The notes under the pieces are model-generated. The model saw nothing but the letters and a program-made list of their open reading frames with translations, was not told the DNA's origin and ran no database searches. Positions 1 to 9,574 of a stretch of 10,493 bases of DNA are shown one piece after another. Positions within the stretch are counted from its first letter, which is position 1; every line of letters begins with the position of its first letter. This DNA comes from an uncultured Bacteroidales bacterium (GTDB lineage Bacteria > Bacteroidota > Bacteroidia > Bacteroidales > P3), in contig CALCUN010000207.1 in NCBI GenBank assembly GCA_937906975.1, positions 1 to 10,493 of the forward strand, given 5' to 3'. The position numbers and the translations under genes were made by a program.

Positions 1-120
1 ATACCATCCCTGTGCAGAAAACGCAAGGTTAGACTTGCCGGCCTCCTGTGCAAAAGAAGTCGCACAAAACAGTGCGCCAAGCAAAACGGCAACCGCCACC
101 GAAGTTAAAAACGAAAGAAA
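1..120 (-). CDS. N-terminal part of an exported protein (signal peptide), cut by the window edge
   Basis: Read on the minus strand from 120 down to 1 there are 40 open codons. They encode a hydrophobic stretch (TSVAVAVLLGALFCATSFAQ) ending in a typical signal peptidase I site (SFA before QE), followed by a polar mature start EAGKSNLAFSAQGWY. This resembles the beginning of an outer-membrane or periplasmic protein; the function cannot be named from 15 mature residues. The start is unclear. The frame is closed by TAG at 127-129, there is no ATG in frame, and the only in-frame alternatives are ATT (121-123) or GTG (97-99). Both would give a signal peptide without the usual N-terminal lysine or arginine. 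An ATG in another frame (153-155 or 147-149 on the minus strand) would join it if one T were removed from the run near 118-122, so a frameshift or sequence error is possible. GC is 59/120 by hand count, higher than the genes to the right. Confidence 0.5.
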
Positions 121-138
121 AATACCCTAAAATTATGT

Positions 139-157
139 ACATAAACATTGTTTATGT
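139..157. promoter_or_regulatory. Perfect 8-bp inverted repeat between divergent genes
   Basis: ACATAAAC, ATT, GTTTATGT form a perfect palindrome with a 3-bp spacer, lying between the minus-strand exported-protein start and the plus-strand mgtE fragment. The position and dyad symmetry are what an operator for a dimeric regulator would show. There is no T-run, so it is not a terminator. In AT-rich DNA a palindrome of this length may also occur by chance, and no promoter match could be placed against it. Confidence 0.3.
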
Positions 158-196
158 GTAAAGAAATAGAAAAAACGAATAAATAGTAGGATATAT

Positions 197-3093
<2,897 letters not shown>

Positions 3094-3104
3094 TTTTTTT
3101 CAAA

Positions 3105-4553
3105 TTATAATTTACTTTTCTCAATAAGACTTTTTACAAATTCCACCATTAGCCTTAAACCATAGCCGCTCGCACCTTTTAAAATATAATCCCTTTTTCT
3201 ATCAGACATTGCAACACCTGCTATATCTAAATGTATGTAAGGATAATCTGTAAAGTGAGCTAAGAATTTTCCAGCCGTAATCATGCCAGCCTCTGCTGGA
3301 CCACAGTTTTTAATATCTGCAATATCTGATTTTATCAACTCATCATATTCGCTCCAAAACGGAAACTGAGCAATTCTCTCGTATGTTTTTTCTCCTGAGG
3401 CTTTCAACAATTCCATATATTCCTTAGCCTCTTGCTCCACGGCTGCAATTCCGTATGGGCCAATCGCTCTTGCTGCTGCACCTGTAAGAGTTGCTGCATC
3501 TACAACAAGAAATGGAGAAAGTTTCTTAGCATAAGAAAGAGCATCTGCCAAGATTAGTCTTCCCTCTGCATCGGTATTAACAACCTCAACATTAGTTCCG
3601 TCATACATATTTATTATATCACCACTTGCGTATGCGTTAAAACCAGGACGATTATCAGTTGAAGGGAAAACTCCCACAACATGAATTGGCAATCCCAAAG
3701 AAGCAATAGCATAAATAGCACATGCCATCATTGCAGCACCAGCCATATCCTCTTTCATATCGTTCATGTAATCACCAGGCTTTAAGTTCAATCCACCTGT
3801 ATCGTAAACCAAGCCCTTTCCTACAAATACCAAAGGAGATTCATTTGTCCCCTCAGGACGATAACGCATAATAGTAAAAGTTGGAGGGTCCACACTACCT
3901 TGATTCACAGCAAGAAGTCCACCCATCTTTTCTTCCTCGATTTTATCCTTGTGCCAAACCTCCACATCTATGCCAGCCTCACGCGACATATTTACAAAAG
4001 CAGTTGCTAAGCCCTCTGCGTTCAAACTACAATAAGGCTCATTTACCAAATCTCTGTATTTTTCAACCGCTCTTGCAACAACAATACTTTGTTCAATGTC
4101 ATTATTTTCAACATAAGGATTTATCACAAACAAATTATCAAAAGGGTGAATTGTTTGCTTCGCATCGGTTTTATAATTATCAAAAGTGTAACTTGCAAGC
4201 AACATTCCTTCAAGAAAACCTATTGCATATTCCTTTTGGACATCGCTAACAAATTGCAAATCCTTTATATACTCCTTATCACAGAAGTCCAAAATTTTCG
4301 CACCCAACTTTCTAAAATCCTCAACCTGCTTATTCAAGTCGTCTTTCTTCTTAATAACAGCCACACACAGCCATTGCGACAACTGATTAAAAGCAAAAAA
4401 ATCTTTATCGTTTTCTTGTATTTGTTGATTTACAAAGTTCAAAATATCATGTTCAACAAGCTGAGAAGAAATCAACTCATTTTCTTGTTTAACAAAAACA
4501 AAGAGTTTTGAAACTTCTGGTTTTATCGTTATAAGCCTTTCAATACTTATCAT
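3105..4553 (-). CDS. pepA: Leucyl aminopeptidase, M17 family
   Basis: This is a cytoplasmic metallo-exopeptidase, typically hexameric with two metal ions, that removes N-terminal residues from peptides. Residues 1 to about 150 form the variable M17 N domain. The catalytic C domain has all expected residues (numbered from the chosen start): K246 and D251 in GKGLVYDTGG, K258 in NLKPG, D269 in EDMAGA, and D328, E330, R332 in the signature NTDAEGRL. VVDAATLTGA follows. Length is 482 residues, normal for the family. The frame is open further upstream to 4649, but the extra residues are not M17-like and would run into the divergent gene. An ATG at 4571 is possible, but it lies only about 10 bases from the likely promoter at 4582-4589, while the ATG at 4553 leaves a normal short leader and begins MISIERL. 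It heads the pepA-pdxA-ligA run. The symbol is by family; substrate preference is not shown. Confidence 0.92.
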   Translation of the reverse strand: MISIERLITIKPEVSKLFVFVKQENELISSQLVEHDILNFVNQQIQENDKDFFAFNQLSQWLCVAVIKKKDDLNKQVEDFRKLGAKILDFCDKEYIKDLQFVSDVQKEYAIGFLEGMLLASYTFDNYKTDAKQTIHPFDNLFVINPYVENNDIEQSIVVARAVEKYRDLVNEPYCSLNAEGLATAFVNMSREAGIDVEVWHKDKIEEEKMGGLLAVNQGSVDPPTFTIMRYRPEGTNESPLVFVGKGLVYDTGGLNLKPGDYMNDMKEDMAGAAMMACAIYAIASLGLPIHVVGVFPSTDNRPGFNAYASGDIINMYDGTNVEVVNTDAEGRLILADALSYAKKLSPFLVVDAATLTGAAARAIGPYGIAAVEQEAKEYMELLKASGEKTYERIAQFPFWSEYDELIKSDIADIKNCGPAEAGMITAGKFLAHFTDYPYIHLDIAGVAMSDRKRDYILKGASGYGLRLMVEFVKSLIEKSKL

Positions 4554-4581
4554 AATTCCACAATTATTCATTTTAATCGTA

Positions 4582-4589
4582 CAAAAATA
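4582..4589 (-). promoter_or_regulatory. Bacteroidota-type -7 promoter element for the pepA operon
   Basis: On the minus strand these bases read TATTTTTG, an exact match to the TAnnTTTG -7 consensus used by the primary sigma factor of Bacteroidota. I do not see a TTTG -33 element at the usual 19-21 bp spacing, so the match rests on the -7 box alone. Transcription would begin a few bases downstream and give a leader of roughly 20-25 bases to the ATG at 4553. Confidence 0.45.
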
Positions 4590-4609
4590 CAAAATAAAAG
4601 TAAAATAAC

Positions 4610-4617
4610 TATCTTTG
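4610..4617 (+). promoter_or_regulatory. Bacteroidota-type -7 promoter element for the exported GH3 fusion gene
   Basis: TATCTTTG matches TAnnTTTG exactly and is followed by GCAC at the expected start region, a frequent arrangement in this phylum. A clear -33 TTTG is not visible. The ATG at 4641 is 24 bases past the box, giving a leader of about 20 bases. This supports ATG 4641 over the upstream in-frame TTG at 4632. It is back-to-back with the minus-strand box at 4582-4589. Confidence 0.55.
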
Positions 4618-4640
4618 CACCACAAAAAACGTTGTATTAT

Positions 4641-7547
4641 ATGAAACAATTCATCATTGCATTACTTATTTGCATTTTTATTCCCTCAATTACATTTGGC
4701 GAGAAAGTAGATAAAGAAAAGAAAAAAACAGAAAAAGAAATAGAAAAACTGCTTTCCCAAATGACTATCAAAGAAATGGTTGGACAACTCATAATGATAG
4801 GAGCAGACACCGATGTAAACAAAAAATATTGTGAAAAAATCCTAAAAGATATTGACTCAAACAAAGTAGGAGGTGTTTGTTTTTTCAAAGGAAAAAGCGA
4901 CAATTTGCCAAAACTTATAAACAAATACAACTCTGTTTGCAAGATTCCTTTACTTGTTTCAATAGATGCCGAATGGAGTCTTTCAATGCGTTTTACAGAC
5001 TTAGATCCTTTTCCAAGAGCTATGGCATTAGGAGCATTGGATTCTAACGATTATTATTTGGTGTATAAGAAAGCCGACATCATAGGCAAGCAATGCAAAA
5101 CCCTTGGCATACATATCAATTTTGCACCCGATATTGACATAAATCTTAACCCAGCAAATCCTGTCATCAACACACGTTCATTTGGTCAAAACAAGTGGAA
5201 AGTTTCCCTCCTTTCAGAACAATACATCAAAGGCTTACAAGACAATAACGTAATGGCAGTTATAAAACACTTCCCTGGACACGGCGACACCGACCTTGAC
5301 TCTCACCTAAACCTTCCTACAATAAATCACAGCAAAGACTTCATTGACACAGTAGATTTAATACCTTTTAAATACAATATCGAAAAAGGCGTTTGGGGAG
5401 CAATGATTGCACACTTAAATGTCCCTGCTTTAAACAAGAATTACACCTATCCCGCTTCCATAAATCCAGATATAATTCAAGGATATTTAGTAGATGAATT
5501 AAAATTTGACGGTCTTATTTTCACCGATGCGATGAATATGAAAGGGCTAACAAACGATTATCCTGACGGACAAGCACAAGTTTTAGCTCTAAAGGCAGGA
5601 GTAGATGTCCTTCTTATGCCTAACAACACAGATTCTGCAATGAATGCCATTCTTACTGCAATAGAAAACGGAGAATTAAGCAAAGAATTAATAAAAGAAA
5701 AGTGTAGAAAAGTTTTAGAATGGAAATACAAACTCGGAGTAATGAAACCAACACAAGAGCCAAAGCCTTTGAGCAAAAAGCAAAAAGAAGAAATTGGCAA
5801 TTTATGTGATAGCATTGCTCCAAAGGTGCTAACTCTATTAGAAAACAACGCAAACATACTTCCACTTGAAGAAAAAGACACAAATGAAGTTATTTTCGTA
5901 AGTTTAGACGAAAACGACTACAGCGATTTCATAAAACAAGCAAAGAAACATAAAAAAATAAAAAACTATTGCATTAACAAAAAAACAAAAGAAGAAGACT
6001 ATGAAAAAATAATGTGTGAGATTGACTCAACAAAAACCGTAATCGTTGCAGCAAGTGGCGGAGTTAATTCTAAAAAATCAAACAATTACGGAATATCCTC
6101 TCAAAGTCTTACAACTCTTTACGCTATTCAAGAAACAAAAGCAAAGAATATTTTAGTCCTTTTTGCAAATCCTTATGTTTTAGAAAGCATTGACACAATA
6201 TGTGATTACAACGCCTTAATAATTGCTTATCAAAACACACCACAACTACAAGTTGCAGCAGCAAAAAGCATATTTACACCTCACAAATTCACAGCTACAC
6301 TTCCTGTTGATGGGTCTCAAACCTACAAAGCAAGTCCTGATTTTGCAATAGAGCTACCAAAACAAGCTCCTTCAAGATTTAGCAAAATAGACTCTTTGAT
6401 AAATTTAGGCATTGTCAAAGAAGCCTACCCCGGAGCACAAGTGTTGATTGCACAAAAAGGCGAAATCATCTACAAAAAGAACGCAGGTTATCAAACATAC
6501 GACAATAAAATTGCAATAAACGATAGCTCTATTTACGATGTGGCCTCATTGACAAAGGTAATGGCAACAACCCTTGCAGTAATGAAGCTATATGATGAAA
6601 AAAAATTCGCACTCGATGACAGATTATCGAATTATATTCCTTGGCTTAAAAAGACCAATAAAAGAAAAATAACAATAAAAGAAGCTCTATCGCATTGCGG
6701 AAGAATGAAGGCTTATTTGCCAATTTGGATTCACGCTCTAAAAACAGCAGAACAAGACAGCACTCTTTTTGCTTGGAAAACAGAGAATACAGATGAGTAT
6801 TTCCAACTAACCGATTCGCTTTATATTCACAAAAAATACAGAGAAGATATATTTAAGCAAATAAGTGATTCACCTTTAAACCCAAAACACAAATACGTTT
6901 ATAGTGATTTAGGATTTATCCTACTTGGAGAACTTGTTGAGGCATTGTCTGGACAAACCCTTGACATATATCTTGAAGAAAACTTCTACAAACCTATGAA
7001 TTTAACCCACACTTGTTTCCGACCAAAGCAGAGTCAAAACATTGAAAACATAGTTCCTACAATAGAGGCTGTGGATTTTAGAAATTCTCAAATAAGAGGA
7101 AACGTTCATGACGAAACTTCTGCCCTTCTTGGTGGGGTTGCAGGACACGCAGGCTTGTTTTCTACAAGTGAAGACTTGTTTGCAATTTGCCAAATGCTTT
7201 TAAACAAAGGTGAATACAAAGGAAAAAGATATATCAATAAAGAAACAGTAGATTTATTTGCGATTGCTCACTTCAAAGAACACAACAACCGCAGAGGATT
7301 GGGCTGGGACAAACCTCTTTTACACTCAAAATCATCTCACACCTCGCAATATGCAAGCAAAAGCAGTTTTGGACACAGCGGATTCACAGGAACATATTTA
7401 TGGATTGACCCAAAAAATGAAACAATCCTTATCTTCCTTTCCAATAGAGTGTACCCTGATGCAAAAACCAATAAATTGGCTCAGCTAAATATAAGAACTG
7501 ATATTCACGACTTGATTTACGAAATACTAAAAGATGAATCTAAATAA
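4641..7547 (+). CDS. Exported bifunctional enzyme: GH3 beta-N-acetylglucosaminidase (NagZ-like) fused to a beta-lactamase/AmiE-like serine hydrolase
   Basis: The product has 968 residues. Residues 1 to about 20 are a signal peptide (MKQFIIALLICIFIPSITFG), so it acts in the periplasm or is membrane-anchored. About 32-367 is the GH3 catalytic domain with the NagZ signature KHFPGHG (209-215), the Asp-Ser-His pair D220/H222 that supplies the general acid in NagZ enzymes, and the nucleophile D296 in FTDAMNM. About 385-575 is the GH3 C-terminal domain. About 583-960 is a beta-lactamase-fold (PF00144) domain with the serine nucleophile and lysine S636-L-T-K639, Y754-S-D, GGVAGHAGLFST (831-842) and H912-SG near the C-terminus. 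In Bacillus subtilis separate NagZ and AmiE, the latter of this serine hydrolase fold, act in turn on muropeptides: GlcNAc is removed, then the peptide is cut from MurNAc. I infer the same two-step role here. A secreted esterase or other PF00144 activity is the alternative. The gene overlaps the next by 14 bp. Confidence 0.88.
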   Translation: MKQFIIALLICIFIPSITFGEKVDKEKKKTEKEIEKLLSQMTIKEMVGQLIMIGADTDVNKKYCEKILKDIDSNKVGGVCFFKGKSDNLPKLINKYNSVCKIPLLVSIDAEWSLSMRFTDLDPFPRAMALGALDSNDYYLVYKKADIIGKQCKTLGIHINFAPDIDINLNPANPVINTRSFGQNKWKVSLLSEQYIKGLQDNNVMAVIKHFPGHGDTDLDSHLNLPTINHSKDFIDTVDLIPFKYNIEKGVWGAMIAHLNVPALNKNYTYPASINPDIIQGYLVDELKFDGLIFTDAMNMKGLTNDYPDGQAQVLALKAGVDVLLMPNNTDSAMNAILTAIENGELSKELIKEKCRKVLEWKYKLGVMKPTQEPKPLSKKQKEEIGNLCDSIAPKVLTLLENNANILPLEEKDTNEVIFVSLDENDYSDFIKQAKKHKKIKNYCINKKTKEEDYEKIMCEIDSTKTVIVAASGGVNSKKSNNYGISSQSLTTLYAIQETKAKNILVLFANPYVLESIDTICDYNALIIAYQNTPQLQVAAAKSIFTPHKFTATLPVDGSQTYKASPDFAIELPKQAPSRFSKIDSLINLGIVKEAYPGAQVLIAQKGEIIYKKNAGYQTYDNKIAINDSSIYDVASLTKVMATTLAVMKLYDEKKFALDDRLSNYIPWLKKTNKRKITIKEALSHCGRMKAYLPIWIHALKTAEQDSTLFAWKTENTDEYFQLTDSLYIHKKYREDIFKQISDSPLNPKHKYVYSDLGFILLGELVEALSGQTLDIYLEENFYKPMNLTHTCFRPKQSQNIENIVPTIEAVDFRNSQIRGNVHDETSALLGGVAGHAGLFSTSEDLFAICQMLLNKGEYKGKRYINKETVDLFAIAHFKEHNNRRGLGWDKPLLHSKSSHTSQYASKSSFGHSGFTGTYLWIDPKNETILIFLSNRVYPDAKTNKLAQLNIRTDIHDLIYEILKDESK

Positions 7548-8253
7548 ACTTGCCGAGCAATATCACAACAAAGACTTTATAAAAAGCGATCCCGTTCAGT
7601 TTCCACATCTTTATTCAAAGAAAACAGATGTGGAAATATCGGCTTTCATAAGCAGTTGGATAGCATACGGCTCGCGAGTGCAAATAATAAAAACCTTAAA
7701 CAAGATTCATCAAGAATTTAACAACAATCCTACAAATTATATCAAAGAAAAAAAATACGCCCTCTTTGAAAAGGGCGAGGATTGCCTATATAGATTTTAC
7801 AAAAACAAAGACTTCTTTCAACTATGTGAGAGTCTTCACACTATTTACTTTGAAGAAAATTTCCCTTCCTTAGAAGATAAAGTTCAATCCTTGATTTTTG
7901 ACAAACCAAATGCGTTAAATGTTTTGGAGGCTTTAACAAAAATTTTCCCAAATCAAAAAGGTATTCCTCAAAATACTAAGTCGGCTTGTAAGCGTCTATG
8001 TCTTTTTTTGCGTTGGATGGTAAGAAAAAATAGCGAGGTGGATTTTGGCTTATGGCAAATCGTATCTGAAAAAGATTTAATCATACCTTTGGATACTCAT
8101 GTGTTTAGAATTTCAAAACAACTTGGGCTTACAAATCGAAAACAAGCCGATATGCTCTCTGCAATTCAAATAACAGAAGGGCTAAAAGCCTATTTTCCAG
8201 ACGATCCTTTGCTTGGAGATTATGCTCTTTTTGGCTATGGCGTAAATCTCTAA
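7534..8253 (+). CDS. TIGR02757 family protein (DUF2400), function unknown
   Basis: The 239-residue soluble protein has no signal peptide or membrane segment. It matches the TIGR02757/DUF2400 family, known from Bacteroidota, spirochaetes and some proteobacteria but not functionally assigned. The family features are the N-terminal FPHLYSKKTDVEISAFISSW followed by IAYG (about 23-46), KRLCLFLRWMVRKNSEVDFG (about 149-168), LIIPLDTHVFRISKQLGL (about 178-195, the best-conserved segment) and a final DYALFGYG. The helix-rich sequence with a conserved Asp-Thr-His after IIPL loosely recalls helix-hairpin-helix DNA-repair folds, but I cannot establish that and do not call it. The ATG at 7534 overlaps the end of the fusion gene by 14 bp in another frame, which implies one transcript and probable translational coupling. 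Its stop codon is inside the hairpin at 8250-8275. Confidence 0.85.
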   Translation: MNLNKLAEQYHNKDFIKSDPVQFPHLYSKKTDVEISAFISSWIAYGSRVQIIKTLNKIHQEFNNNPTNYIKEKKYALFEKGEDCLYRFYKNKDFFQLCESLHTIYFEENFPSLEDKVQSLIFDKPNALNVLEALTKIFPNQKGIPQNTKSACKRLCLFLRWMVRKNSEVDFGLWQIVSEKDLIIPLDTHVFRISKQLGLTNRKQADMLSAIQITEGLKAYFPDDPLLGDYALFGYGVNL

Positions 8254-8275
8254 GAGAAAAAAAATTTTCTCTTAG
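8250..8275 (+). terminator. Perfect 11-bp hairpin over the stop codon, possible bidirectional terminator
   Basis: CTAAGAGAAAA (8250-8260), loop AAAA, and TTTTCTCTTAG (8265-8275) form a perfect stem between two convergent genes. The TAA stop of the DUF2400 gene (8251-8253) is within the left arm. No long T-run follows on either strand, so it is not a textbook intrinsic terminator. It could still end transcription weakly or protect mRNA 3' ends from both directions. Confidence 0.5.
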
Positions 8276-8337
8276 GAATAATTTACGTTTTCTTTGAAAA
8301 AATTTACGTTTTCTTTGACTTATTTTACGAAGTCTTT
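8275..8337. repeat. Three tandem 21-bp repeats at the 3' end of the hydrolase gene
   Basis: The units are 8275-8295, 8296-8316 and 8317-8337. The first two share an identical 18-base core (AATTTACGTTTTCTTTGA at 8280-8297 and 8301-8318). The third is diverged, keeping TTTACG and CTTT in register. The third unit contains the last codons and the stop (8320-8322) of the minus-strand hydrolase gene. The unit length is a multiple of three and units one and two have no stop in the hydrolase frame, so they look like duplicated copies of the gene's tail lying after the stop. Confidence 0.7.
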
Positions 8338-9567
8338 CATTAGTTTCAACACCTTTGGACTAATTGTTTGTTCAATCTCATAATACTCGTTTGGAGAACC
8401 TGTTTTACATTCTTGAAATAGGTGATTCATTCCTTTAAGTTTATGTATTTCGTATGATTTATTACCACCTTTTTTCAGTGCTTTTTCGATTGCAGGTAGG
8501 TTTTGTTTGTATAAGACTTGCAAATCCTTTGTTCCATTCAATACAAGTACAGGTTGCTTAACTTTTTCCAAATAAACAGAAGGTTCTAATTCAAGAAAAC
8601 ATTTCATCCAAGGGTGAGAATGCCCCGCTAATTCCCCATTTTTTAAAGCCTTTAATTGTTCTTCTATTTCTTTTTTAGAATATCCGTTTACTTTAAGTAT
8701 GGCTTTTGTCTGTTCTACTAAAACTTCCATTCCGTTTACGCCCGGTCCAGCCAAAAGAATTAAGAAATCAACTTCCGAATTGCGAGATGCAACTATCGGA
8801 GCTATCAATCCTCCTTCACTATGTCCTACAAGTCCTATTTTATCTGCGTCAATATTTGGGTGATTCTTTAATGCGTTTAAAGCAGACTCTACATCGTTTG
8901 CATAATCAAAGGTTGTAGCATTAAAAAGTGCCGTATCCTCTGTACCAAATCCTCTATCGTCATAGCGAAAAACGGCTATTCCATTATTTGCCATATAGTC
9001 TGCTATCACCGCAAAAGGTCTATGTTGCATTATTTCTTCATCTCTGTTTTGCAAACCTGAACCACTAATCATTATCATCAAAGGATATTTTCCTTCTTTC
9101 TTTGGATAGGTAAGCGTTCCTTTAAATTCGTAATCTACTCCTTGTGTTCTGAATGTTATTTCTTCTTGAATGTAAGAAGGATTTGCAGGAGGATTTTGTG
9201 GACGATTTATAATTATTTCAGGTTTTTCTTTTTTTACTAAACATAAAGGTATTTCTACAAACAATTGTTTAAAATTTCCACAAACTGTATCTTTGGTTTC
9301 ATTTATTTTCCCTTTGAATGTGGCTTTTAATTGTTTAACAGAAAACATTAAAGAGTCGTTTCTTAGCACTATTTTCGTTGCAGGAATAAGTTCTTTTGTT
9401 TGTGCAGGCGAGCCAAGAAAAGCAATAGTGTCTTTATCTATTGTTACCTCTAAGGTTAATGGTAGTTTTTGTCCTTTAAACTCTAAGTTACCTTCGTAAT
9501 AGTTAGATTGTTGTGCTGAGACTATTGTTGAAAAAGCCAAAAAGGCTAAAATGATTAGTTTTTTCAT
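8320..9567 (-). CDS. Exported alpha/beta hydrolase (EstD-like, serine esterase/peptidase fold)
   Basis: The product has 415 residues with a clear signal peptide (MKKLIILAFLAFSTIVSA, cut before QQSNYY), so it is periplasmic or secreted. Residues 22 to about 110 form a beta-rich N domain of the kind found before the hydrolase domain in several Bacteroidota proteins. A linker rich in Pro and Asn follows (about 118-130). The alpha/beta hydrolase core from about 145 to 415 has the oxyanion-region motif MISGSGLQNRDEE (166-178), RYDDRGFG (201-208), the nucleophile elbow GHSEGG with S250, the acid D348 in NGTKD, and H382 in GMNHLF, completing a Ser-Asp-His triad. The overall layout resembles the EstD carboxylesterase group; the substrate is unknown and peptidase activity is not excluded. 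The ATG at 9567 has an A/G-rich leader (AAGAAGAAT) and lies 7 bp after the methyltransferase stop, so the two are probably co-transcribed. The 3' end runs into the 21-bp repeats. Confidence 0.88.
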   Translation of the reverse strand: MKKLIILAFLAFSTIVSAQQSNYYEGNLEFKGQKLPLTLEVTIDKDTIAFLGSPAQTKELIPATKIVLRNDSLMFSVKQLKATFKGKINETKDTVCGNFKQLFVEIPLCLVKKEKPEIIINRPQNPPANPSYIQEEITFRTQGVDYEFKGTLTYPKKEGKYPLMIMISGSGLQNRDEEIMQHRPFAVIADYMANNGIAVFRYDDRGFGTEDTALFNATTFDYANDVESALNALKNHPNIDADKIGLVGHSEGGLIAPIVASRNSEVDFLILLAGPGVNGMEVLVEQTKAILKVNGYSKKEIEEQLKALKNGELAGHSHPWMKCFLELEPSVYLEKVKQPVLVLNGTKDLQVLYKQNLPAIEKALKKGGNKSYEIHKLKGMNHLFQECKTGSPNEYYEIEQTISPKVLKLMKDFVK

Positions 9568-9574
9568 ATTCTTC

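Noticed and set aside
3881-4511. Plus-strand open frames within pepA (3881-4249, 4089-4511)
   Set aside because: They are antisense to the M17 aminopeptidase and show no recognisable protein features.
4632-4640. TTG start of the GH3 fusion gene three codons upstream
   Set aside because: The ATG at 4641 directly gives a well-formed signal peptide and fits the promoter spacing; TTG is less likely.
4554-4649. N-terminal extension of the pepA frame upstream of 4553
   Set aside because: The extension would cover both promoter boxes and the start of the divergent gene, and its residues do not resemble the M17 N domain.
4641-4703. Lipoprotein lipobox (LLIC) in the fusion protein
   Set aside because: The cysteine lies at about residue 11, within the hydrophobic core and too early for a lipobox; a normal signal peptidase I site near residue 20 fits better.
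5400-7547. Antibiotic-resistance beta-lactamase
   Set aside because: The PF00144 domain is fused to NagZ and carries family features of AmiE/esterase-like hydrolases; resistance cannot be inferred.
8275-8337. CRISPR-like array
   Set aside because: The units are contiguous 21-bp tandem repeats without spacers, and no cas genes are present.
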